The translations under genes were made by a program, and so were the position numbers. 52,191 bases of DNA from Flavobacteriaceae bacterium UBA5950 (GTDB taxonomy: Bacteria; Bacteroidota; Bacteroidia; Flavobacteriales; Flavobacteriaceae), in assembly GCA_002430545.1 (NCBI GenBank), contig DJCM01000026.1, positions 1 through 52,191 of the forward strand, given 5' to 3'. The notes below the pieces were generated by a model that had not been told where the DNA came from, did not search any database, and saw only the letters and a list, made by a program, of their open reading frames with translations. This document shows positions 33,855 to 42,323 of the stretch, one piece after another; the first letter of the stretch is position 1; each line of letters starts with the position of its first letter.

Positions 33855-35128
33855 TGTAGGTTAATATGTATAATGTTTTCTGTCGTTTTGGATGAAACAA
33901 ATCTACGATCTAGTCGCTTGCCAACAATCCACACGATATCATTGCCAGAGCACAGCAACCATTGTGCCGCTTTTTCATTGGCAGTGTACTTTTCATCTTT
34001 AAAAAATTTGGCTACTTTTTTTATTCCTGTCATTCCTATTGGAAAGAAGCGATCCCCTTTTTTCCATTTTCGTAACTTCAATGGAAATGAAATGGTTGAT
34101 GCATCGAGGGATAGGTGATTTTCACCATTTATCTGTTCTGTAGAAAATCTGATTTTAACAGGTTTATTTAATCCATCTTCAAACACCTCAAATTCATCAT
34201 TCATATTGCGATTGACAGTTTTGTACAGAAGTAAATCCCCTCGCCCAACTTCGAGGGTGTAGTACTGTGAAAAGATGAATTTTCCTTTTGGTGCGTCGAC
34301 TAATTTTATCACCTCTCCTTGGTCAAACCCATAAATCGAAAACAACTGATGAATCCAAAACGACAATGGCTGAAGAGTTTTTAATGATTTGATGGGGATA
34401 TGAGTGACATCCTCTCTGATTTGAAATAACTCGTTGCGAAACGCCTCTGTTTGCTGATGAACAACTGAAACAGCCTCTTTGGTTAATTCTATGGTTTTTG
34501 AGGTGTTTTCCAAAGCCTTTGGGTGTATTTTGATCAACTGTGGAATCAGGTGATGGCGAATGATATTGCGCGTGTAGTCATCGCTTTGATTTGAGCGATC
34601 TTCTCTCCATTTAATGCTATGTGTTTTGGCATAGTCCACAATTTCAGACTTATAATATTTAAGAAGAGGGCGAAGGATTTTTCCATTTTGTTCAGGAATG
34701 GCTGCCAATCCTTTGATACCAGTACCACGAATGATGTTCATCAGCAGCGTTTCGATGTTATCATCTGCATGATGAGCAGTTAATACCCAATCATAATGTT
34801 CTGTTTGTATAAGCGTTTCAAACCATTCGTATCGCAGTGTTCTAGCTGCCATTTGGGTGGATTGTTTGAGTAAATCAGTGTCAAAATTCTTTTGATAAAA
34901 GGGAATATCATGAGTGTTGCAATACTCTTTTACCATTTGCTGATCGAGGTCACTTTCCTCTCCTCGAAGCTGAAAATTACAATGTGCAACAAATATAATA
35001 TAGGATAACTCACGTAATAAATCCAGCAACACCATGCTATCGACTCCCCCACTCACAGCGACCAACAATCGCTTTGAATGCAACATCGGAAAATTGGATG
35101 CAAGATGAGCTTTGAATCTTGATTTCAT
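33851..35128 (-). CDS. tilS: TilS, tRNA(Ile)-lysidine synthase
   Basis: A 425-residue N-type ATP pyrophosphatase that modifies C34 of tRNA-Ile(CAU) so that it reads AUA. The PP-loop is LVAVSGGVDSMVLLDLL (about residues 22-38), followed by VLTAHHADDNIETLLMNIIRGTGIKGLA. The C-terminal domain includes WKKGDRFFPIGMTGIKKVAKFFKDEK. It is an essential enzyme in most bacteria. The gene starts 9 bases after pabB ends and overlaps dsbD by 4 bases. Confidence 0.95.
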   Translation of the reverse strand: MKSRFKAHLASNFPMLHSKRLLVAVSGGVDSMVLLDLLRELSYIIFVAHCNFQLRGEESDLDQQMVKEYCNTHDIPFYQKNFDTDLLKQSTQMAARTLRYEWFETLIQTEHYDWVLTAHHADDNIETLLMNIIRGTGIKGLAAIPEQNGKILRPLLKYYKSEIVDYAKTHSIKWREDRSNQSDDYTRNIIRHHLIPQLIKIHPKALENTSKTIELTKEAVSVVHQQTEAFRNELFQIREDVTHIPIKSLKTLQPLSFWIHQLFSIYGFDQGEVIKLVDAPKGKFIFSQYYTLEVGRGDLLLYKTVNRNMNDEFEVFEDGLNKPVKIRFSTEQINGENHLSLDASTISFPLKLRKWKKGDRFFPIGMTGIKKVAKFFKDEKYTANEKAAQWLLCSGNDIVWIVGKRLDRRFVSSKTTENIIHINLQ

Positions 35129-35137
35129 GGGTGCAAA

Positions 35138-36508
35138 CTACAAATTAATAGGGATTTGTTGTGCAATAGTTTCCATCACTCCTTTTGCTTTTAGCAGGCA
35201 TTCGTCATACTCCTTTTCAGGGTCTGATGATGCTGTGAGCGCACTTCCAACTTGAATCGATAAATAGCGAGTATCTGATCGATACAAAATCGAACGAATC
35301 ACCACGTTGAAATCAAAATCACCTTTGGGGTCGATATAACCAACTGCCCCACTATACAGCCCTCTTTTGCTCATTTCATACTGCTCGATAAGCTGCATGG
35401 CGCGTAATTTTGGTGCTCCCGTCATACTGCCCATCGGAAAACATGCTGCAATTGCTTCTGTTACCTTTATTCCTGACGATAACTCTGCCTCAACTGTTGA
35501 TATCATTTGATGCACATATCGAAAAGGATAAACTTTGCAGAGTTCCTTGACTTCAACACTCCCCTTTTTTGCAATTCTTGACATATCGTTGCGTACCAAA
35601 TCAACAATCATCGTGTTTTCTGCTCTCTCCTTTTGATTTTGTTTCAAATGCATGGCTTCCTCAGCATCCTTTGCTTTGTCTGCATGACGTCTCACTGTTC
35701 CTTTGATGGGTTGGGATATCAACATATTCCCCTTTCGCTTTAAAAATCGCTCAGGAGAGCTGCTGAGAAGGTATTTATCCTCAAGATGAATAAAACTTGC
35801 AAAAGGCGATTTGGTATTGCTATTGAGTTGTTGGAACAATTCATGTGGCGCAACTTTGGCGTTTTCGACATATAACTCCATACAAAAATTGACTTCATAG
35901 ATATCACCTCTTGCGATATGTTGTTGCAGTTTCAACACCTTAGAAATATAGTCTTCTTTTGATATACGAGACTGAAATGGCGCAATTTGATTGTCAAATG
36001 CTGTTTGTTCAAACGTACCATTTGCGATTGATTGCCAGTCCGTTTCGGGATCACAAGAAGATACATAATGAGCCTCTACTTGACTGCCTTTGATGATCCA
36101 CAATCGTTTGGGTTGAAAAAAATAAAGCTCAGGGAATTCTAAGGAGTCCTTGTGTTGGGATTCTAGCATTTCTAAATCATTTTTTAAATCATAAGACAAG
36201 TAACCAAACAGCCAATCTTCTCTAATATCGATCTGTTTTTGCAGTACTTCAAAGGCGTTATTGCTGTTTTGCCGAAAATGAAACAAAGGGTCTGTTGCCA
36301 GTATAAAATCGTATTGATTTTTGGTATGTGGATAGTCATTGGAGTCCAAAAGAACAGTGGCTGCATAGCGCTTCGACCAGTGTAAAAGCTGTTGCTTTAA
36401 GACTTGTAAATCTGGATAGGAAAAACATGAATAACTACGCTTCAAGGAACACCAATTGTTAGAATTATAACAAAAATAATCAATAGATTTTTGGGAAACC
36501 CTTTTCAA
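35138..36508 (-). CDS. pabB: PabB-like chorismate-binding enzyme (aminodeoxychorismate synthase component I)
   Basis: A protein of up to 456 residues of the anthranilate/aminodeoxychorismate synthase family. C-terminal motifs PFASFIHLEDKYLLSSSPERF, ISQPIKGTVRRHAD, ENTMIVDLVRNDMSRIA and FPMGSMTGAPKLRAM are diagnostic, and the DNDLxxIA-type segment plus the lone location outside a trp operon favour PabB (folate) over TrpE. The first 20 or so residues (MKRVSQKSIDYFCYNSNNWC) look non-conserved, so the true start may be downstream. Its start faces the arg leader promoter region. Confidence 0.87.
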   Translation of the reverse strand: MKRVSQKSIDYFCYNSNNWCSLKRSYSCFSYPDLQVLKQQLLHWSKRYAATVLLDSNDYPHTKNQYDFILATDPLFHFRQNSNNAFEVLQKQIDIREDWLFGYLSYDLKNDLEMLESQHKDSLEFPELYFFQPKRLWIIKGSQVEAHYVSSCDPETDWQSIANGTFEQTAFDNQIAPFQSRISKEDYISKVLKLQQHIARGDIYEVNFCMELYVENAKVAPHELFQQLNSNTKSPFASFIHLEDKYLLSSSPERFLKRKGNMLISQPIKGTVRRHADKAKDAEEAMHLKQNQKERAENTMIVDLVRNDMSRIAKKGSVEVKELCKVYPFRYVHQMISTVEAELSSGIKVTEAIAACFPMGSMTGAPKLRAMQLIEQYEMSKRGLYSGAVGYIDPKGDFDFNVVIRSILYRSDTRYLSIQVGSALTASSDPEKEYDECLLKAKGVMETIAQQIPINL

Positions 36509-36523
36509 TTCATAAATTTTTGT

Positions 36524-36531
36524 GATATTTG
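36524..36531 (+). promoter_or_regulatory. Candidate -7 box of the arg operon
   Basis: GATATTTG, followed by C, matches seven of the eight positions of TAnnTTTG and is identical to the box before the his leader. Just four bases separate it from the GTG of the Arg-rich leader frame. A TTTTC segment lies about 20 bases upstream. The start site would fall at or next to the GTG. Confidence 0.35.
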
Positions 36532-36535
36532 CGTC

Positions 36536-36601
36536 GTGATTTTAAAAAGACACATCTCGTTTAACACACGCCGCCCGCGTCGCCCCTTTGGGGGTATATA
36601 G
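36536..36601 (+). CDS. argL: Arginine-rich leader peptide of the arg operon
   Basis: A 21-codon frame beginning GTG ATT TTA AAA AGA and containing CGC CGC CCG CGT CGC CCC (36569-36586), that is RRPRRP, then ending TAG at 36599-36601. Five of 21 codons are Arg and the frame stands 72 bases before the first gene of an arginine operon, as expected for arginine-sensing attenuation. A short stem CCCC/GGGG (36583-36594) overlaps its end and a GAAGCT/AGCTTC stem (36609-36631) follows. There is no clear T-tract terminator. The start codon is uncertain (GTG 36536 or ATT 36539). The symbol is by analogy only. Confidence 0.6.
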   Translation: MILKRHISFNTRRPRRPFGGI

Positions 36602-36608
36602 TCTTTTG

Positions 36609-36631
36609 GAAGCTATGGTGCGTCCAGCTTC
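36609..36631 (+). promoter_or_regulatory. Hairpin between Arg leader and first arg gene
   Basis: GAAGCT (36609-36614) pairs with AGCTTC (36626-36631); an alternative inner pairing TGG/CCA could shorten the loop. The U-rich stretch comes only 14 bases later, so it is not a convincing intrinsic terminator. It may act in leader-dependent control in another way, or be incidental. Confidence 0.3.
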
Positions 36632-36673
36632 GTCTTCATCATCATATTTTTATCAAATCAAATTCACAACAAA

Positions 36674-37291
36674 ATGGATATTGTCATTGCTGGCAAAAAG
36701 CATATTCATTATGCAAAAGAAATATCAGAGCTTATTGCTTCCTCAGCGCAGGTTAGAGGAACAGGGATCGCTCGTCGTACGCCTGCGTACATTGTCAAAA
36801 AAATTGAAAACAAAAATGCTGTCATCGCTTTAGATGGTGATGTTTTTGCAGGGTTTTGCTACATCGAGGTTTGGGGGCATAGCAAATATGTTGCGCACTC
36901 AGGGTTGATCGTAGCGCCAGAACACAGAGGAAAGGGATTGGCAAAAGCCATCAAAACAAAAACTTTTGATTACTCTAGAGAAAAGTATCCTGATGCCAAA
37001 GTGTTTGGTATCACCACTGGTCTTCCTGTGATGAAAATAAACTATGAGCTTGGGTATAAGCCTGTTACTTTTTCTGAATTAACAGATGACCCAGAGTTTT
37101 GGAAGGGTTGTCAGACCTGTAAAAATTATGACGTACTCACCAGAACCGATCGTAAAATGTGTTTGTGTACAGGTATGCTCCATGACCCAAAAGCAGATGC
37201 TAATAACAATGTGAAAACCTATGACAATGCTGTGATGAGTCGTTTAAGTAAAATCAAACAATCATTGTTTTTAAAAAAGAAAAAATCATGA
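36674..37291 (+). CDS. GNAT acetyltransferase of the arg operon, possible first-step enzyme
   Basis: A 205-residue protein with a GNAT fold: acyl-CoA-binding loop PEHRGKGLAKAI at 82-93 and GLPVMKINYELGYKPVTF following. After the fold comes a cysteine set, C146-x2-C149-x13-C163-x-C165, in GCQTCKNYD and RKMCLCTGM. Genes of this type stand first in flavobacterial arg operons, and no argA or argJ is visible here, so it may acylate glutamate (acetyl or succinyl) to begin the pathway. That role is inference. The frame from 36588 is not used; the ATG at 36674 gives the conserved start MDIVIAGKKHI. It overlaps argG by 4 bases. Confidence 0.8.
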   Translation: MDIVIAGKKHIHYAKEISELIASSAQVRGTGIARRTPAYIVKKIENKNAVIALDGDVFAGFCYIEVWGHSKYVAHSGLIVAPEHRGKGLAKAIKTKTFDYSREKYPDAKVFGITTGLPVMKINYELGYKPVTFSELTDDPEFWKGCQTCKNYDVLTRTDRKMCLCTGMLHDPKADANNNVKTYDNAVMSRLSKIKQSLFLKKKKS

Positions 37292-38469
37292 AAAAATTAG
37301 TCCTTGCCTACAGTGGTGGTCTTGATACCTCTTACTGTGTAAAACACCTAAGTCAACAGGGATATGAAGTACATGCAGTGAGTGTAAACACTGGTGGTTT
37401 TGACGCTGACGAGATCGATGTTTTATCGAAAAAAGCAATGGCATTGGGTGCTACATCCTATCAATCGATTGATGCTGTGGAGACATTTTATCAAAAAGTC
37501 ATACGCTTTTTGGTCTATGGCAACGTTTTGAAAAACAACACCTACCCTCTTTCTGTCAGTGCTGAAAGGATTGTGCAAGCAGTTGAAATCGTCAATTATG
37601 CCAAATCAATCAACGCCACTCACATTGCACATGGGAGTACAGGTGCTGGTAATGATCAAGTTCGTTTTGATCTTATCTTTCAAACACTAGCCCCTGAGAT
37701 TGAGATCATTACTCCTATCAGAGATCAAAAACTATCGAGGGAGGATGAAATTCAATTCCTCAAATCACATGGTGTGGAAATGGAATGGACCAAAGCGCAA
37801 TACTCTGTCAACAAAGGGCTTTGGGGGACGAGTGTTGGTGGGAAAGAAACACTCACATCCAAAGAACCACTACCTGAGGAGGCATATCCAAGTCAGTTGA
37901 AAAACGAAACACCCAAAACAGTCGCCCTACAGTATACAAAAGGGCAATTGTCAGCGATTGATGGCGCGGAAATGAATGCTGTTTTATGTATTCAGAAATT
38001 AGAAACCATTGCATCTGCCTATGCCATAGGAAGAGATATTCACGTTGGCGATACGACTATTGGTATCAAGGGACGTGTAGGTTTTGAAGCTGCTGCTCCA
38101 CTACTTATTATTAAGGCACATCATTTGCTTGAAAAACACACATTGAGCAAATGGCAGCAACAACAAAAAGAACAACTATCTAGCTTCTATGGCATGCATC
38201 TGCATGAGGGGCATTATTTAGACCCTGTATTGAGAGATATTGAAGCCTTTATGGAAAGCTCACAACAGATGGTGACAGGGACAGTGTTTGTCACACTTCA
38301 CCCCTATCGATTTACGCTTGATGGCATCGAATCGCCACATGACCTAATGGACTCCTCTTTTGGGAGTTATGGGGAGATGAATCTCAACTGGACAAGTGAT
38401 GATGCCAAAGGGTTTATCACTGTAACAGCCAACGCAACTAAAATATACAAGCATGTCAACAACAGCTAA
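37288..38469 (+). CDS. argG: ArgG, argininosuccinate synthase
   Basis: A 393-residue ATP-dependent ligase joining citrulline and aspartate. The PP-loop is VLAYSGGLDTSYCVKHL at residues 4-20. GSTGAGNDQVRFDLIF, SVNKGLWGTSVGGKE and ALQYTKGQLSAIDG are typical, including the citrulline and aspartate binding regions. It lies near the start of the operon, far from argH at the end. It overlaps the GNAT gene by 4 bases and argC by 17. Confidence 0.96.
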   Translation: MKKLVLAYSGGLDTSYCVKHLSQQGYEVHAVSVNTGGFDADEIDVLSKKAMALGATSYQSIDAVETFYQKVIRFLVYGNVLKNNTYPLSVSAERIVQAVEIVNYAKSINATHIAHGSTGAGNDQVRFDLIFQTLAPEIEIITPIRDQKLSREDEIQFLKSHGVEMEWTKAQYSVNKGLWGTSVGGKETLTSKEPLPEEAYPSQLKNETPKTVALQYTKGQLSAIDGAEMNAVLCIQKLETIASAYAIGRDIHVGDTTIGIKGRVGFEAAAPLLIIKAHHLLEKHTLSKWQQQQKEQLSSFYGMHLHEGHYLDPVLRDIEAFMESSQQMVTGTVFVTLHPYRFTLDGIESPHDLMDSSFGSYGEMNLNWTSDDAKGFITVTANATKIYKHVNNS

Positions 38470-39442
38470 AAAAACAGTCGGTGTTATTGGAGGTTCTGGC
38501 TACACAGGTGGCGAATTGATTCGATTGTTGATCAATCATCCAGAAATCAGTATTGATTTTGTGTATAGCACCACTCGACCTGGTACCTATTTGACAGATA
38601 CGCATAACGACCTGATCGGACAAACAGATCTACAGTTTACTGATGAAATCAATCCAGATGTGGATGTGTTGTTCCTTTGTTTGGGTCATGGGTTGTCAGG
38701 CACTTTTTTGCAAAAAAACCAAATGAATGACAATACAAAAATCATTGATTTAAGCAATGAATTTCGTTTGCAAAAAGACCAACATTTTTTCGGAAAATCC
38801 TATGTCTATGGCCTACCAGAATATCAAAAGCAAACCATTGAATCAGCGCAAGCAGTTGCGAATCCAGGTTGCTTTGCTACAGTCATTCAACTGGCGCTTC
38901 TACCTCTCGCCAACAAAGGCCTTTTGCAAAACGATATACAAGTCCATGCCATCACTGGAAGCACAGGTGCAGGTGTAAAACCCTCTGCCAATTCCCACTT
39001 TAGTTGGCGAAACAACAATGTGTCATGGTATAAACCATTCACGCATCAGCACTTGGGAGAAATCAATGAAACCCTAGAGGCACTTCAATCAGATGCTGCG
39101 AATATCAATTTTTTGCCCATTCGTGGAAACTTTACAAGGGGGATTTTTGCGAGTACATACACCACTTTTGATGGGAATATAGATGAGGCCTATCAGATAT
39201 ATGAGGCATATTATGCCAAACATCCCTTTACTCATATCAGTAAGAAAGAATTAAGTCTAAAAATGGTGGTCAACACCAACAACTGCCTGATTCATTTACA
39301 CAAACACAATGACTTGCTGTTGATTACGAGCTGCTTGGACAATCTCCTGAAAGGAGCATCAGGCCAAGCGGTTGAAAACATGAATTTGATGTTTTCATGG
39401 CCACAGACAACAGGATTACAACTAAAAGCAAACGTTCACTAA
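38453..39442 (+). CDS. argC: ArgC, N-acyl-glutamyl-phosphate reductase
   Basis: A 329-residue NADPH enzyme making N-acylglutamate semialdehyde. The cofactor loop VGVIGGSGYTGGELIRLL is at residues 9-26, the catalytic cysteine is in VANPGCFATVIQLALLPL, and the substrate segment HAITGSTGAGVKPSANSHF follows. The C-terminal NLLKGASGQAVENMNLMF is characteristic. It overlaps argG by 17 bases and ends 11 bases before proC. Confidence 0.96.
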   Translation: MSTTAKKTVGVIGGSGYTGGELIRLLINHPEISIDFVYSTTRPGTYLTDTHNDLIGQTDLQFTDEINPDVDVLFLCLGHGLSGTFLQKNQMNDNTKIIDLSNEFRLQKDQHFFGKSYVYGLPEYQKQTIESAQAVANPGCFATVIQLALLPLANKGLLQNDIQVHAITGSTGAGVKPSANSHFSWRNNNVSWYKPFTHQHLGEINETLEALQSDAANINFLPIRGNFTRGIFASTYTTFDGNIDEAYQIYEAYYAKHPFTHISKKELSLKMVVNTNNCLIHLHKHNDLLLITSCLDNLLKGASGQAVENMNLMFSWPQTTGLQLKANVH

Positions 39443-39453
39443 TAATATCACTT

Positions 39454-40248
39454 ATGAAAATAGCAATTATCGGCGCTGGAAACTTGGGGTTGAGCATAGC
39501 CAAAGGGTTACTGACCAACAACATCATCACCCAGCTATATCTGACCAAACGCAACACCTCTTCTATTGCAGATTGGAGCGAATATAAAAACACTCACATC
39601 ACAACTGACAACAAAGAAGCGATTTCGTCTTCTGACGTTATCATTTTTGCTGTACAACCCTCTCAGCTTAGCAATGTTCTTGATGAAAATAAAGATTTAT
39701 TTACAGAGAAACATGTACTGATTTCTACTGTAACTGGTTTTTCAATCAAGAAAATGGAAGCAGTTGTTGGCAATGAAAAGTACATCATTCGAAGCATGCC
39801 AAACACTGCGATATCCGTAGGCAAATCGATGACCTGTTTATGTGCCAATAAGAAGGGAAAAGATCGATTATCAATTGCAGAGGCAATTTACAATGCCCTG
39901 GGTACGAGTATCATCATTGACGAAAAACATATGCGTGCTGCAACAGTTATTTGTGCCTCGGGGATTGCATTTTGGATGCGATTGATTCGTGCCACAACGC
40001 AAGGTGGCGTACAACTTGGATTCGATGCAGAGGAAGCGATGAAAATGTCGATGCACACTGCTTTAGGTGCTGCTTCGCTGCTCATCGAAACAAACTCACA
40101 TCCAGAACAAGAAATCGATAAAGTCACAACTCCTCAAGGATGTACGATCGAAGGGTTAAATGAGATGGAACATCAGGGACTGAGTTCTTCTTTGATCAGA
40201 GGAATTGTTGCGTCTTTTAATAAAATCAATGTGATAAGTAAAGAGTAG
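39454..40248 (+). CDS. proC: ProC, pyrroline-5-carboxylate reductase
   Basis: A 264-residue NAD(P)H enzyme forming proline from pyrroline-5-carboxylate. I chose the ATG at 39454 (MKIAIIGAGNLGLSIAKGLL); the frame is open to 39397 but that part overlaps argC. Motifs ISTVTGFSIKKMEAVVG, IIRSMPNTAISVGKSMT and the C-terminal VTTPQGCTIEGLNEMEHQG are diagnostic. Its position within an arg operon suggests a link between ornithine/glutamate semialdehyde and proline supply. It is followed 3 bases later by argD. Confidence 0.94.
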   Translation: MKIAIIGAGNLGLSIAKGLLTNNIITQLYLTKRNTSSIADWSEYKNTHITTDNKEAISSSDVIIFAVQPSQLSNVLDENKDLFTEKHVLISTVTGFSIKKMEAVVGNEKYIIRSMPNTAISVGKSMTCLCANKKGKDRLSIAEAIYNALGTSIIIDEKHMRAATVICASGIAFWMRLIRATTQGGVQLGFDAEEAMKMSMHTALGAASLLIETNSHPEQEIDKVTTPQGCTIEGLNEMEHQGLSSSLIRGIVASFNKINVISKE

Positions 40249-40251
40249 ATC

Positions 40252-41379
40252 ATGCCACTATTTGATGTATATCCCTTGTATGATGTAGAGCCTGCCAAAG
40301 CACGTGGGGTCTATGTCTATGATCAGAAGGGGAACAAATATCTCGACTTGTATGGTGGTCATGCAGTGATCTCTATCGGACATGGACACAGAACCTACAA
40401 GCGAATGCTAAAAAAGCAACTGAACAGAATTGGGTTTTACTCCAACGCTGTTCAAAATCCATTGCAAGAGAAGCTATCATCCGAAATCAATCGACAGTCG
40501 GGTTGTGTTGGTTATGAGATGTTTATGTGTAGCTCAGGTGCTGAAGGAAATGAAAATGCTCTTAAATTGGCATCCTTTCACACAGGAAAACCAAGGGTCA
40601 TTGCGTTTCAAAACGCCTTCCATGGTCGTACCAGTGCAGCTGTGGCAGCCACTGACAACAAAAACATACAAGCACCGCTCAACACCCAACAGCAAGTTAC
40701 CTTTATCCCATTCAATGATGATAAAGCACTGGAAAAAGAACTCGCAAAAGGAGATGTATGTGCTGTTATTTTTGAAGCCATTCAAGGGGTTGGTGGTTTG
40801 GACGAGCCAACAACAGATTTTGTTAAACAAATAGAAGCACTTTGCAACAAACACAATGTGTGCATCATCGCTGATGAAGTCCAATCTGGTTTTGGACGAA
40901 GTGGAGATTTTTTTGCTTATCAAAAATATTCGATTACACCACACATCATCAGTATTGCCAAGGGGATGGGAAATGGCTTTCCTGTTGGAGGTATTCTTGT
41001 CAACCCAATCATCAAATCCAAATATGGGATGTTGGGAACGACTTTTGGGGGAAATCACCTTGCTTGTAGTGCTTCACTAGCTGTTTTACAGGTGTTGGAA
41101 AAGGAACAACTATGCGATCACGCCAAGGCAATGGGCGAGTATTTTGTCGAAAAAGCAAAAACACTTCCTTTTGTTAAAACAATCAAAGGCAGGGGGCTGA
41201 TGCTTGGACTAGAATTTGAGAAAGAAGTGGGTGCATTGCGCAAAGAATTGATATTCAATCATCGTATTTTTACAGGTGGGAGCAGCAATAAAAATCTGAT
41301 TCGAATATTACCACCCCTTAATGTACAAAAGAAGCATTTGGATCAACTCTTAAAGGCTTTACAGATATGTCACCAATGA
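40252..41379 (+). CDS. argD: ArgD, N-acylornithine aminotransferase
   Basis: A 375-residue class III PLP aminotransferase converting N-acylglutamate semialdehyde to N-acylornithine. Motifs: CSSGAEGNENALKLA, FHGRTSAAVAATDN, FEAIQGVGGLDEP, IIADEVQSGFGRSGDFFA and the PLP lysine in ISIAKGMGNGFPVGG. Whether the substrate is acetylated or succinylated cannot be told from these motifs. It overlaps the carbamoyltransferase gene by 4 bases if that starts at 41376. Confidence 0.94.
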   Translation: MPLFDVYPLYDVEPAKARGVYVYDQKGNKYLDLYGGHAVISIGHGHRTYKRMLKKQLNRIGFYSNAVQNPLQEKLSSEINRQSGCVGYEMFMCSSGAEGNENALKLASFHTGKPRVIAFQNAFHGRTSAAVAATDNKNIQAPLNTQQQVTFIPFNDDKALEKELAKGDVCAVIFEAIQGVGGLDEPTTDFVKQIEALCNKHNVCIIADEVQSGFGRSGDFFAYQKYSITPHIISIAKGMGNGFPVGGILVNPIIKSKYGMLGTTFGGNHLACSASLAVLQVLEKEQLCDHAKAMGEYFVEKAKTLPFVKTIKGRGLMLGLEFEKEVGALRKELIFNHRIFTGGSSNKNLIRILPPLNVQKKHLDQLLKALQICHQ

Positions 41380-42323
41380 AGAATTTTATCACTTTAAACG
41401 ATTTGGCAAGCCCAATCAAAACCATTCAACTTGCAAAAAGTTGTAAAAAAGACACTTTTGGGCATGCGCATTTGGGTCAACGCAAAACGATTGGGTTGTT
41501 GTTTTTTAATCCCAGTTTGCGCACACGTTTAAGCACCCAAAAAGCTGCTAAAAACCTAGGTTTGGACGTCATGTTAATGAATTTTAGCAATGAAGCATGG
41601 GCGATAGAGTACGAAAACGAAACCATTATGAGTGGTCTTCGATCCGAGCATGTGAAGGAAGCAGCACAGGTTGTATCACAATACTGTGATTTTATTGCTA
41701 TCCGTGCTTTTGCGTCCCTGACAGATCAAAAACGTGATGAAGAGGAAGTGGTGCTTCGAAAATTTGCAGCATTTACTTCTGTTCCCATCATCAATATGGA
41801 AAGTGCTACAGCACATCCACTTCAAGCATTGGCCGATGGCCTGACCATCGATGAGCAAGTGACTGTCAAACAGCCAAAAATTGTGTTGAGTTGGGCACCA
41901 CATCCCAAGGCACTTCCACATGCTGTTGCCAACTCCTTTATAGGTTTGATGAATCATACAAAAGCAGATTTTGTCATCACTCATCCGGAGGGTTATGACC
42001 TCAACCCTGCCATTGTGGGCAACCATAAGGTGGAATATAACCAGGAAAAGGCACTTGAGGGCGCAGATGTTGTCTATGTCAAAAACTGGTGTTCATACAC
42101 TGACTATGGTGCCATATTACGAACAGACAACAAATGGATGATGACACGTGAAAAGATGAAACAAACCAATGATGCCTTTTTTATGCATTGCCTACCCATC
42201 AGAAGAAATGTGGTTGCATCAGATGGTGTGTTGGATCATGCAAAATCACTTGTCATCGAACAAGCCAATAACAGAACCTTTGCAGCACAAGCAGTATTAC
42301 AAGAATTTTTAACCAATGGATAA
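41376..42323 (+). CDS. N-acylornithine carbamoyltransferase
   Basis: A 315-residue transcarbamylase. Carbamoyl phosphate motif FFNPSLRTRLSTQKAA (43-58), WAPHPKALPHA and MHCLPIRRN are those of the N-acetyl/N-succinylornithine subgroup, not ordinary ornithine carbamoyltransferase. I prefer the ATG at 41376 (MKNFITLNDLA), which overlaps the argD stop as ATGA, over that at 41367. The residue reported to separate the subtypes (Pro90 in Bacteroides succinylornithine enzyme, Glu92 in Xanthomonas acetylornithine enzyme) is Ser90 here, in GLRSEHVKEA. The natural substrate is therefore uncertain. Overlaps argB by 8 bases. Confidence 0.9.
   Translation: MKNFITLNDLASPIKTIQLAKSCKKDTFGHAHLGQRKTIGLLFFNPSLRTRLSTQKAAKNLGLDVMLMNFSNEAWAIEYENETIMSGLRSEHVKEAAQVVSQYCDFIAIRAFASLTDQKRDEEEVVLRKFAAFTSVPIINMESATAHPLQALADGLTIDEQVTVKQPKIVLSWAPHPKALPHAVANSFIGLMNHTKADFVITHPEGYDLNPAIVGNHKVEYNQEKALEGADVVYVKNWCSYTDYGAILRTDNKWMMTREKMKQTNDAFFMHCLPIRRNVVASDGVLDHAKSLVIEQANNRTFAAQAVLQEFLTNG

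Noticed and set aside
36588..36833. 81-codon plus-strand frame overlapping the GNAT gene
   Set aside because: It is out of frame with the GNAT protein, begins with TTG inside the leader frame and has no protein-like conservation pattern.
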